NCBI GenBank assembly: GCA_905206345.1
Contig: CAJLGW010000056.1
Span: forward strand, 1 to 13,951
Direction of reading: 5' to 3'
Source: an uncultured Sutterella sp.
GTDB lineage: Bacteria; Pseudomonadota; Gammaproteobacteria; Burkholderiales; Burkholderiaceae_F
DNA length: 13,951 nt
The notes under the pieces were generated by a model. It was not told where the DNA came from, ran no database searches, and saw only the letters and a program-made list of their open reading frames with translations. The translations under genes and the position numbers were made by a program. The first letter of the stretch is position 1; each line of letters opens with the position of its first letter. Below, piece by piece: positions 1 through 6,533 of the stretch.

Positions 1-55
1 ACCAACGACCCCCACCATGTCAAGGTGATGCTCTAACCAACTGAGCTATGTGCCT
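1..55 (-). tRNA. tRNA-Val(GAC), 3' part cut by window edge
   Basis: These 55 bases are identical to the 5' 55 bases of the complete tRNA-Val at 145-221. They hold the 5' acceptor strand, D arm, anticodon arm and variable region, and the start of the T arm. The anticodon GAC reads from 21 down to 19. The 3' part, including the acceptor 3' strand, lies outside the window. The gene has its own promoter at 68-96, so it is a separate transcription unit, second in a tandem pair of identical valine tRNAs. Confidence 0.93.
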
Positions 56-67
56 ATGGGAAACGAC

Positions 68-96
68 ATTATGACCAAAATTCCTAAAGTTTTCAA
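68..96 (-). promoter_or_regulatory. Sigma-70-type promoter of the left tRNA-Val
   Basis: On the minus strand, TTGAAA (96-91) and CATAAT (73-68) are separated by exactly 17 bases. The -10 box ends 13 bases before the tRNA 5' end at 55. The promoter of the neighbouring tRNA copy has the same layout, which supports both. Each element is one mismatch from consensus. Confidence 0.75.
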
Positions 97-108
97 CTCT
101 AGAGTTAG

Positions 109-133
109 AAAAAAGGAAGATAAACTTCCTTTT
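109..133 (-). terminator. Intrinsic terminator of the complete tRNA-Val
   Basis: A perfect 9-bp stem (111-119 with 125-133) has a 5-base loop. Read on the minus strand, its end merges into a run of six T. It lies 12 bases downstream of the CCA end of the tRNA at 145-221 and upstream of the promoter of the next tRNA. It should therefore separate the two tRNA transcription units. Confidence 0.75.
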
Positions 134-144
134 CTCAAGAATTC

Positions 145-221
145 TGGTAGGCACAATTGGATTCGAACCAACGACCCCCACCATGTCAAGGTGATGCTCT
201 AACCAACTGAGCTATGTGCCT
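145..221 (-). tRNA. tRNA-Val(GAC), complete, CCA encoded
   Basis: This is a 77-base cloverleaf on the minus strand. The acceptor stem AGGCACA/TGTGCCT has seven pairs, followed by discriminator A and an encoded CCA (147-145). The anticodon arm is TCACC-TTGACAT-GGTGG with anticodon GAC (187-185), which decodes valine GUC/GUU codons. The T arm contains TTCGAAT and closes with a G-T wobble pair. The D arm has the usual AGCTCAGTTGGTTAGAGC. The sequence closely resembles E. coli tRNA-Val(GAC) in the D and anticodon arms. Confidence 0.97.
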
Positions 222-234
222 GTCGAAGATCGCT

Positions 235-263
235 ATTATGAAGCATTAATCACCTTGTGTCAA
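235..263 (-). promoter_or_regulatory. Strong sigma-70 promoter of tRNA-Val
   Basis: On the minus strand there is a perfect -35 box TTGACA (263-258), a 17-base spacer and a -10 box CATAAT (240-235) one base from consensus. Transcription would start about 7 bases before the tRNA 5' end at 221. This near-consensus promoter is typical of stable RNA genes. Confidence 0.85.
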
Positions 264-269
264 GAGAGT

Positions 270-290
270 GGCGAGAAAATTTTTCTCACC
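270..290 (-). terminator. Hairpin after tctA, possible terminator
   Basis: Read on the minus strand, GGTGAGAA pairs with TTCTCGCC around an A/T-rich centre, giving about 8 pairs including one G-T. It begins 7 bases after the tctA stop codon. There is no clear T run after it on either strand, so it could be a weak or Rho-assisted terminator. It sits just upstream of the tRNA promoter at 235-263. Confidence 0.4.
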
Positions 291-296
291 ATTTGA

Positions 297-1808
297 CTAG
301 TCCTCTACGAAAGCTTCTTCACGAGCGGATTTGATGCGAGGAACCGTCGTCGAAATCAGTAAAAGGGCTGCTAATGCTAAAAGGGTTGCAGAAATGGGAC
401 TCGTAAAGAACACGCTCGGATCGCCTCGAGAAAGAAGCAGCGCACGACGAAGATTTTCTTCCATTAAGGGGCCCAACACAAAACCTAAGATGAGTGGAGC
501 TGGCTCAAATCGCAACTGATAAAAGGCGTAACCCAAGCCTGCAAAGGCGGCCATGAGAACGATGTCATAGATGTTGAAATTCACCGAATACACACCGATC
601 ACACAAATAGCGAGAATCGCAGGGTAGAGCCAGCGATAGGGGATGCGAAGAATTTGAACCCAAAGGCCCACTAAGGGCAAATTCAAAATCACGAGGAAGA
701 AGTTCCCCACCCACATCGAAACGATCAAGCCCCAGAAAAGCGTGGGATTGGTGGTAATGACTTGGGGACCTGGCGTAATGTTATGAATAATCAACACCCC
801 CATCATTAACGCCATTACGGCATTGGAAGGAACGCCTAACGTGAGCATCGGGATGAAACTTGTTTGTGCACCGGCATTGTTGGCGGACTCGGGGCCCGCA
901 ACAGCCCGGATATTGCCTTGACCCACGGGGGTTTCGTCTTTTTCGAGTTTGATACGTTTCTCTAGCGTGTAAGAAGCAAAGGAGGATAAAAGCGCACCGC
1001 CCCCAGGCAATAGTCCAAGGACGCTTCCTAAGCCCGTGCCACGAAGGATGGCGCCGATACTGTCTTTAATGTCTTTTAATTGAGGCCACGGGGACTTCAC
1101 TTCGTGGGTCTCAATTTTGTCATTGGCGACCATTGCTTGAAGGTTTTTAAGAATTTCGGCGACGCCGTAAATCCCCATGGAAATCACTACAAAGTCAATG
1201 CCGTCTTGAAGAGTAAGCGTCTCGAATGTAAAGCGCAGACTGCCGGAATTGATGTCGGTCCCCACCAGACCTAAAATGAGACCTAAAACTACCATGGCAA
1301 CGGTTTTTAAAATGTCGCCATTAGCTAAGACAACGGCGCCGACAAGGCCCAAAAGCATGAGACTGAAGTATTCCGTTGCCCCAAAGTAAAGGGCAACTTC
1401 TGCCAACAAGGGGCTCATCATGGCAATTAAAAGGGTTGCAATGGAACCCGCAATGAAACTTCCGATAGCGGCAATGCCCAAAGCGCTTCCTGCGTGACCT
1501 TTTTTCGCTAACTGATGACCGTCAATGCAAGTGACAAGTGCAGAGGCTTCACCCGGAATATTCATCAAAATGGCCGTGGTTGAACCTCCGTATTGACTGC
1601 CGTAGTAGATACCGGCCAGCATGATGATAGCGGCGGTAGGGTCAAGCGCATAGGTAATGGGTAACAAAAGAGCAAGAGTGGCAACGGGTCCCAAGCCCGG
1701 CAAAATCCCCACAAGTGTGCCAATTAAAACCCCGAGGAAACAGTACCCGAGATTGACAAGGGAAAAGGCGCTTTGGAGTCCTAATGCCAAATTCTGAAGT
1801 AAATCCAT
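297..1808 (-). CDS. tctA: TctA-family large membrane subunit of a tripartite tricarboxylate transporter
   Basis: This is the large integral-membrane subunit of a TTT-family transporter, which moves carboxylates across the inner membrane by ion-coupled transport with TctB and a Bug-type receptor. The protein has 503 residues, the normal length for TctA. The N-terminal part carries the family signature GTLVGILPGLGP, followed by the conserved YYGSQYGGSTTAILMNIPGE segment. A second Gly/Pro-rich segment, LGLLPGGGALLSS, lies in the middle, as expected for this internally repeated family. About a dozen hydrophobic segments are visible. The start chosen is the ATG at 1808-1806: it overlaps the tctB stop by one base (TGATG) and has GGGAGG seven bases upstream. 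An in-frame extension back to 1835 would run into tctB and lacks a ribosome site. The substrate (citrate, tartrate, another dicarboxylate or something else) cannot be read from sequence. Confidence 0.95.
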   Translation of the reverse strand: MDLLQNLALGLQSAFSLVNLGYCFLGVLIGTLVGILPGLGPVATLALLLPITYALDPTAAIIMLAGIYYGSQYGGSTTAILMNIPGEASALVTCIDGHQLAKKGHAGSALGIAAIGSFIAGSIATLLIAMMSPLLAEVALYFGATEYFSLMLLGLVGAVVLANGDILKTVAMVVLGLILGLVGTDINSGSLRFTFETLTLQDGIDFVVISMGIYGVAEILKNLQAMVANDKIETHEVKSPWPQLKDIKDSIGAILRGTGLGSVLGLLPGGGALLSSFASYTLEKRIKLEKDETPVGQGNIRAVAGPESANNAGAQTSFIPMLTLGVPSNAVMALMMGVLIIHNITPGPQVITTNPTLFWGLIVSMWVGNFFLVILNLPLVGLWVQILRIPYRWLYPAILAICVIGVYSVNFNIYDIVLMAAFAGLGYAFYQLRFEPAPLILGFVLGPLMEENLRRALLLSRGDPSVFFTSPISATLLALAALLLISTTVPRIKSAREEAFVED

Positions 1809-2281
1809 CAGTTGCCTCCCAAAAAGACAGGCCAAAGCGGTACTTCAAGATGAATTCCAAAAACAAAGACACCCCACACTAAAGCATTAATAGCAAGAAC
1901 CAAAAACATGACTTCTCGCAAAGAGCGACCGGGGGTAATGATCGTCGATAAAACGATCATGGCTGTCATTGCAATGAAAAGACCGAAAGCGGGCAAAAGG
2001 ATGGCAAAAAGCAAAACCGAGCCACACAAAATGATTAAGCGCTTAAGGTCAAAGCGATAAATAACTTCGTGCGGCTTTTTTGGGGTAAAAGTGCCTTTAA
2101 GACTGATCGCAAGTCCTAAGAGAATGAGTAGAGCACTTAAACAAACAGGAAAATACCCCGCACCCATGCGTGATGCGCTACCCATCGGCAGTTCAAGCGC
2201 AAAAACTAAGAAAAAAACACCGATGGTAGCCATAAAAAGGCCACCTACCGTGTCTCGGGCTAATCGAGGCTTCAGTTGCAT
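1808..2281 (-). CDS. tctB: TctB-family small membrane subunit
   Basis: This is the small membrane subunit of the tripartite tricarboxylate transporter. It is 157 residues, with four evident hydrophobic stretches (around residues 17-32, 46-63, 83-111 and 124-148), the standard TctB topology. The start of the first hydrophobic segment (DTVGGLFMATIGVFFLVFAL) is typical of the family. TctB is poorly conserved, so assignment rests on size, topology and position between the receptor and TctA genes. It starts at ATG 2281, 16 bases after tctC ends, without a recognisable Shine-Dalgarno sequence, which suggests translational coupling to tctC. Its stop TGA overlaps the tctA ATG. Confidence 0.9.
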   Translation of the reverse strand: MQLKPRLARDTVGGLFMATIGVFFLVFALELPMGSASRMGAGYFPVCLSALLILLGLAISLKGTFTPKKPHEVIYRFDLKRLIILCGSVLLFAILLPAFGLFIAMTAMIVLSTIITPGRSLREVMFLVLAINALVWGVFVFGIHLEVPLWPVFLGGN

Positions 2282-2297
2282 GAAATTAGGCGTTGAA

Positions 2298-3242
2298 TCA
2301 GATCAGTTTCAACGTCGAAAACAGTTGTTGATACTTATGCTGTTCGTTTTTAATAAAGTCTGCAAAAGCCTGCGGTCCCATTAAAGAAACAACGGGCGTG
2401 GCAATGAGCAGTTTTTGATGAACTTCCGGTTCTTTGACGACAGCTTCAAGCGCATTATAAAGCGCAAGGCAGATATCAGGGCTTGTTTCTTTGGGGGCAA
2501 GAAGTCCAAACCAAGTCGAGAGATCCATTGGAACGCCCAATTCACTCATGGTCGGGCACGATAAAAGATCAGACGTTTGGGTCGTTGTGACGGCAAGCGC
2601 TTTAAGTCGACCGTCTTTAATGGCTTGTTGGCAACTGGCGTAGTTATCAAACACAAAATCCGTTTCACCGGAAAATAGTGACAGTTGCGCAGGGGAAGCG
2701 CCCGCATAGGGTACATGAGCGGCAATAAACCCATTGGCACTTAAAATGGCATTGGCCAAATGACCGATTGAGCCCGTGCCGCCCGAAGCGCAATTGAGTT
2801 TATCGGGGTTTTTCTTTAAGTAATTCAATAAGTCTTTTGCCGATTTAATGTTAAGTTTTTCCATTGTTTTAGGCGTCATCACCAAAACGTTGGGAACGTT
2901 ACTTAACATCGCCACCGGTGCAAAATCATCGACCGAATAGGGGAGGTTTTTAACGGTTTGAGGGTTGACCGCCAAAGTAGCAACGGCTCCCATGACAAGG
3001 GTTTTGCCATCGTTCTTGGCTTTTTGGGCTGCCAACATGCCACGCGCACCGGCGCCACCCGCAATGTTTTCAATGACCGTCTTTCCCCAAACGGGTTGCA
3101 GTGTCGTCCCTAAAAGGCGAGCAACGTTATCAAGGGGGCCGCCCGGCGGATAGGGAACAATGATGGACATATTTTTTGGCGCCGCCAAAGAAGTCAGCGG
3201 CGCTAACGCTAACGAAAAACAAAGAGTGCGGCGACTTAACAT
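2298..3242 (-). CDS. tctC: TctC/Bug-family periplasmic solute receptor
   Basis: This is the extracytoplasmic receptor that captures a carboxylate in the periplasm and hands it to TctB/TctA. From the ATG at 3242 the protein has 314 residues. The signal peptide MLSRRTLCFSLALAPLTSLAA has a double arginine and could be Sec or Tat. The mature part begins with the Bug signature: IIVPYPPGGPLDNVARLLG and then VIENIAGGAGARG. Later segments HVPYAGASPAQLSLFSGETDF and LAVTT are also typical. A TTG start at 3275 would add 11 residues in front of a normal signal peptide. The ATG at 3242 is preferred because GGGGAA lies seven bases upstream. It is the first gene of the tct operon, divergent from the methyltransferase gene. 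No tctDE-type regulator is present. Bug receptors are numerous in Burkholderiales and the ligand cannot be predicted. Confidence 0.93.
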   Translation of the reverse strand: MLSRRTLCFSLALAPLTSLAAPKNMSIIVPYPPGGPLDNVARLLGTTLQPVWGKTVIENIAGGAGARGMLAAQKAKNDGKTLVMGAVATLAVNPQTVKNLPYSVDDFAPVAMLSNVPNVLVMTPKTMEKLNIKSAKDLLNYLKKNPDKLNCASGGTGSIGHLANAILSANGFIAAHVPYAGASPAQLSLFSGETDFVFDNYASCQQAIKDGRLKALAVTTTQTSDLLSCPTMSELGVPMDLSTWFGLLAPKETSPDICLALYNALEAVVKEPEVHQKLLIATPVVSLMGPQAFADFIKNEQHKYQQLFSTLKLI

Positions 3243-3333
3243 ATTGAAGTTCCCCAAAAGAGTATCCATCACCAATTCTAAACTCAGTAACGCATTTTTT
3301 TCCTTAAAAAAGGTAATATGAACAGATAGCTAT

Positions 3334-4086
3334 ATGTTTGGTGACTTTATGGATTGCCTATCAAAGTTCTTTTGTTCCGCGGCCGGTGCTCAGCTTCGGC
3401 GTTGGGAAGCTCAACAGCTCGATCAGCTGTTAAAGGGCTTGCATGGCGGGACGGCTCTGCAATTAGGTGCTCCGTTTGGTCCCGTGATGAGAAGTGCTTC
3501 TCATTCATTTAAAGTCTTTTCTGCTCAACAATCAGAACTCACAACGCTTGAAGCCGATGGCTCTGCCCTTTGCCAGTCTTATACCGACTTTCCTTTTAGA
3601 GAGAATACTTTCGATTTGGTCATTTTGGTGCACGTGCTCGAACGCAGTCCCGATTACGAAAAAACGCTCTCCGAAGTGCTTCGCGTCTTGACTCCTGAAG
3701 GACGAATGGTCATTTTGGGATTAAACCCTTGGGGTCCGTGGTGGATTCGAAAACGCAAACGACTCTGCAAGGATCTTCATCATCCCGTGAGCGTCGATCA
3801 AATCAAAAAGTCATTAGGGGTTCGCGCCATTATTGATCGCGGTCGTTTTGGGATCTATAGCCCGAGTTTAAGTGACAATCCGCTTCGGTTAATGTCATGG
3901 TCGTGGTGTGAGAAGGCGGGTGATCGTTGGTGGCCTGCGCTTGCCAATGGCTTTATGTTAAGTGCTGTGAAAAAGGTGAGTGGCGTGCATCTCGTGGGAA
4001 GTGCTTCCAAGGACGAGATTTTAAAGAAAACGTGGGTAGGCACGGCAGCCGCCCGTAATGTTTCAGCCTGCAAAAATCATCGCTGA
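3334..4086 (+). CDS. YafS-like SAM-dependent methyltransferase
   Basis: This is a predicted class I SAM-dependent methyltransferase of 250 residues, unknown substrate, probably cytoplasmic. The core reads like E. coli YafS. LQLGAP (residues 42-47) stands where the SAM-binding glycine loop normally is. FPFRENTFDLVILVHVLE (86-103) is the motif II region. VLRVLTPEGRMVILGLNPWGP (115-135) covers the motif III region and the characteristic Asn-Pro. The loop at 42-50 lacks the usual GxGxG, as YafS-type proteins often do. Context agrees: in E. coli and many betaproteobacteria a gene of this type sits beside rnhA and dnaQ, usually with gloB, which is absent here. ATG 3334 has no good ribosome site. 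ATG 3349 (residue 6) has GGTGA five bases upstream and may be the true start. Confidence 0.85.
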   Translation: MFGDFMDCLSKFFCSAAGAQLRRWEAQQLDQLLKGLHGGTALQLGAPFGPVMRSASHSFKVFSAQQSELTTLEADGSALCQSYTDFPFRENTFDLVILVHVLERSPDYEKTLSEVLRVLTPEGRMVILGLNPWGPWWIRKRKRLCKDLHHPVSVDQIKKSLGVRAIIDRGRFGIYSPSLSDNPLRLMSWSWCEKAGDRWWPALANGFMLSAVKKVSGVHLVGSASKDEILKKTWVGTAAARNVSACKNHR

Positions 4087-4139
4087 TTTTTTGTTTCTCG
4101 CTACAATACTCTTTTTCTTATTTTGGTATTCGACGCGTT

Positions 4140-4586
4140 ATGACCGCAGAACGTAAATTACAAATTTGGACTGACGGCGCCTGTAAAAATAATCCCGGGC
4201 CCGGCGGTTGGGGGGCTTACTTGGTTTTTGGTGAAAAAACATTAGAGCTTTGTGGCGGTGAGGTGGAAACCACCAATAACCGAATGGAGCTCATGGCTGT
4301 CATTTCGGCTCTATCTGCGATCAAGCGTCCCGTTCCCATGACCATCTTCTTGGATAGCCAATACGTTAAGAACGGCATCATGACGTGGATGGAAGGCTGG
4401 AAGAAAAAAGGTTGGCGAACGGCGGACAAGAAACCCGTTAAAAACGTGGACCTTTGGATGAAGCTCGATGAACTCGTTGCTCAACACGACATTGAATGGC
4501 GTTGGGTTAAGGGACACGCAGGGGACTTCGGTAATGAAAAGGCCGACGAATTAGCTAATCGCGGCGTGCCGACCGTTGGGAGATAA
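4140..4586 (+). CDS. rnhA: Ribonuclease HI
   Basis: RNase HI cuts the RNA strand of RNA-DNA hybrids, removing R-loops and Okazaki primers in the cytoplasm. At 148 residues it matches the bacterial single-domain enzyme (E. coli 155). The complete active site is visible: Asp12 in IWTDGACKNNPGPGGWG, Glu50 in TNNRMELMA, Asp72 in FLDSQYV, and His126 plus Asp136 in WVKGHAGDFGNEKADELA. The basic, Trp-rich handle used for substrate binding is present (WMEGWKKKGWRT, 83-94). It lies 53 bases after the methyltransferase gene and 3 bases before dnaQ, which runs in the same direction. In E. coli rnhA and dnaQ are divergent instead. Confidence 0.98.
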   Translation: MTAERKLQIWTDGACKNNPGPGGWGAYLVFGEKTLELCGGEVETTNNRMELMAVISALSAIKRPVPMTIFLDSQYVKNGIMTWMEGWKKKGWRTADKKPVKNVDLWMKLDELVAQHDIEWRWVKGHAGDFGNEKADELANRGVPTVGR

Positions 4587-4589
4587 GCG

Positions 4590-5288
4590 ATGAAAAAGGA
4601 AATCCGCCGTCAGGTGGCGCTCGATACCGAAACGACCGGTATGGAAATTTCACAAGGCAACCGCTTAATCAGTGTGGGTTGCGTTGAAATTATTGGTCGT
4701 AGTGTCACGAAAAAACATTTTTATGCTTTAGTGAACCCCGAATGCGAAGTCGAAGAAGGGGCTGCCAAGGTTCACGGCTTTACGTGGGAAAAATTAAAGA
4801 ACAAACCGCTGTTTGGCGACATCGTTCATGACTTCTTAGCTTTTATTAAGGGAAGTGAACTCTTAATTCACAACGCTCCTTTTGATGTGGGCTATTTGGA
4901 CATGGAATTAGGTCGCTTGGGCTTAGGCAAGTTAAGCGATCACTGCGAAGGCATTGTCGATACTTTGCCGATGGCCAAGACCTTGCGCCCGGGGCAACGT
5001 GTGAGTTTGGACGCATTGTGTTCGGCCTACGGGGTGGATAATTCCGATCGTAATTTGCACGGCGCTTTGATTGACGCCAAACTCTTGGCTCAAGTCTATT
5101 TGTGCATGACGCGCGGTCAAGAAAGTCTGGATATTTCAACGATTGACTTATCGAGCTTACCGCCAATGCCGGCAGCAGACGCCTTACGAATTCAAAAAGC
5201 TTCTGAAGATGAATTGCAAATGCATGCGGCAACGATGCAAGCCATTGATAAAGAAAGTAAAGGTAATCGGGTTTGGACTGACGATTAA
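4590..5288 (+). CDS. dnaQ: DNA polymerase III epsilon subunit, 3'-5' proofreading exonuclease
   Basis: This subunit removes misincorporated bases for the replicative polymerase, bound between the alpha and theta subunits. It has 232 residues and belongs to the DEDDh exonuclease group. Exo I is LDTETTG with Asp12 and Glu14. Exo II is IHNAPFDVGYLDMEL with Asp99. Exo III is HGALIDAKLLAQVY with His157 and Asp162. All metal ligands and the general-base histidine are present. The tail after about residue 180 (DLSSLPPMPAAD and onwards) is where epsilon contacts the clamp and alpha. I cannot confirm a clamp motif. ATG 4590 lies 3 bases after the rnhA stop, and a GGGAG at the end of rnhA serves as its ribosome site, so the two are probably coupled. 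Confidence 0.97.
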   Translation: MKKEIRRQVALDTETTGMEISQGNRLISVGCVEIIGRSVTKKHFYALVNPECEVEEGAAKVHGFTWEKLKNKPLFGDIVHDFLAFIKGSELLIHNAPFDVGYLDMELGRLGLGKLSDHCEGIVDTLPMAKTLRPGQRVSLDALCSAYGVDNSDRNLHGALIDAKLLAQVYLCMTRGQESLDISTIDLSSLPPMPAADALRIQKASEDELQMHAATMQAIDKESKGNRVWTDD

Positions 5289-5332
5289 TCACATCTTAGA
5301 AATATGAACTTCCGTAAAAATATGTAAAAAGT

Positions 5333-5364
5333 AGGGAAAGTCACGGGGGCTTTCCCTTTTTTCT
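5333..5364 (+). terminator. Intrinsic terminator after dnaQ
   Basis: AGGGAAAG (5333-5340) pairs with CTTTCCCT (5350-5357) across a 9-base G-rich loop, followed by a T-rich run. It ends the methyltransferase-rnhA-dnaQ unit and insulates the efflux operon that begins at 5411. Confidence 0.9.
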
Positions 5365-5410
5365 TTATATAAGATTGCAGTAACAAATACTCTAATATTT
5401 ACGAAAAATT

Positions 5411-6517
5411 ATGCGTATCAGCACCTTATTTCTTTGTGCAACATTGGCGGGCTCGCTTGTGATGGTCTCGGGTTGTTCGGATCAGAATAATACAAACAAG
5501 AAGACCGAGCTCGAAGTCGAAACCATGGTCGTGCAACCGCAATTGGCTTACCGTTGGGTTGAAACTTTCGGTCAAACCGAAGGGGCCCAAGAAGTCGAGG
5601 TGCGCGCTCAGGTCGGTGGCATTTTGCGTAAGCTTCATTTCACCGAAGGCGAAGCTGTGAAAGCCGGTCAAACGTTATTTGAGATTGAGACCGAGCCTTA
5701 TGAAGCCGCACTTCGTCAAGCACAAGCGCAAACGCAACAAGCCAAAACCAATTTAAATAAGGCGCGTCGCGACGCAAAGCGCGCTCAAGAACTCATCAAA
5801 GTTCAAGCCATCAGTCGTCAAAATTATGATGATGCGATTAGTGTACTTGAAAACGCCAAGAGTGCATTGGCGCTTGCCAATGCTGTTCAAGTAAAAGCGG
5901 AGATTGATCTTTCGCACGCTAAAGTGCCGGCACCCGTTGATGGGATTGCCGGTAAGAGCGAAGTCAATATCGGTTCTTTGATTTCGTCCGGTACAACGCT
6001 TTTGACGAGCATTACACAGCCCTCTGACTTGCGTGTGACGTTTGCGGTAAGCGACCAAGATTTGGCTCAAGCTTCTTTAACGCGCGACTCTCAAGTGCAA
6101 GTGATGGTGCCGGGCAATAAAGAACCCAAGGCAGCAAAACTTGACTTTATTAGTCAGCAAGTCGATGCCGATCGAGGGACGGTGCGTATGCGCGCCAAGC
6201 TTGACCCCAACACGGGACTTTGGCCGGGCCAATACGTTGAAGTGCGTTTGATGGTCGGCACCATTAAAGACGCCTATGTTGTCCCGCAAGGCATTATTCG
6301 TCAAAAGTCAGATGGTACGTACGCTGTTTATGTGCTGGAAAACGGTATGGCACGAGAACGTGAAGTTTTTGTGAGCCACTGGGAAGATAAAGACTGGGTT
6401 TTGACCGGAGGCTTAAAGCCAGGTGATAACGTTATTACCAATCAGATTTTGCGCTTGCGTGATCGCACGCCCGTGAAAACCAAAAGCGAAGACATCGCTT
6501 CCCCTAAGGCACACTAA
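5411..6517 (+). CDS. RND efflux periplasmic adaptor lipoprotein (AcrA/MexA type)
   Basis: This is the membrane-fusion adaptor that links an inner-membrane RND pump to an outer-membrane channel. It has 368 residues. A lipoprotein signal is clear: a hydrophobic N-terminus ending in the lipobox VSGC, with Cys22 as the lipidated residue. The domain order is typical. The first lipoyl half is around 60-95 (VEVRAQVGGILRKLHFTEGE). An alpha-helical, Gln/Ala-rich hairpin covers about 97-165, the second lipoyl half is around 168-200 (HAKVPAPVDGIAGKSEVNIG), and the beta-barrel and membrane-proximal domains follow. ATG 5411 is required by the signal peptide, but no Shine-Dalgarno sequence precedes it. Sixteen bases separate it from the pump gene. 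Homologues include AcrA, MexA and AdeA; the sequence does not decide between them. Confidence 0.96.
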   Translation: MRISTLFLCATLAGSLVMVSGCSDQNNTNKKTELEVETMVVQPQLAYRWVETFGQTEGAQEVEVRAQVGGILRKLHFTEGEAVKAGQTLFEIETEPYEAALRQAQAQTQQAKTNLNKARRDAKRAQELIKVQAISRQNYDDAISVLENAKSALALANAVQVKAEIDLSHAKVPAPVDGIAGKSEVNIGSLISSGTTLLTSITQPSDLRVTFAVSDQDLAQASLTRDSQVQVMVPGNKEPKAAKLDFISQQVDADRGTVRMRAKLDPNTGLWPGQYVEVRLMVGTIKDAYVVPQGIIRQKSDGTYAVYVLENGMAREREVFVSHWEDKDWVLTGGLKPGDNVITNQILRLRDRTPVKTKSEDIASPKAH

Positions 6518-6533
6518 TGTGAAGGGGTAGAGC

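Noticed and set aside
1..221. Repeat-spacer pattern at the left edge as a CRISPR-like array
   Set aside because: The repeated unit is a tRNA-Val gene with a cloverleaf, and there are only two copies.
1809..1835. N-terminal extension of tctA to a start at 1835
   Set aside because: It would overlap the tctB coding end and lacks a ribosome site. The ATG at 1808 has GGGAGG and the usual TGATG overlap.
3243..3275. TTG start of tctC at 3275
   Set aside because: It would add 11 residues ahead of a standard signal peptide. The ATG at 3242 has its own GGGGAA.
5375..5398. TTGCAG and TAATAT upstream of the RND adaptor as a promoter
   Set aside because: The spacing is only 12 bases, too short for a sigma-70 promoter. 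A real promoter must lie in 5365-5410 or further up, but I cannot place it.
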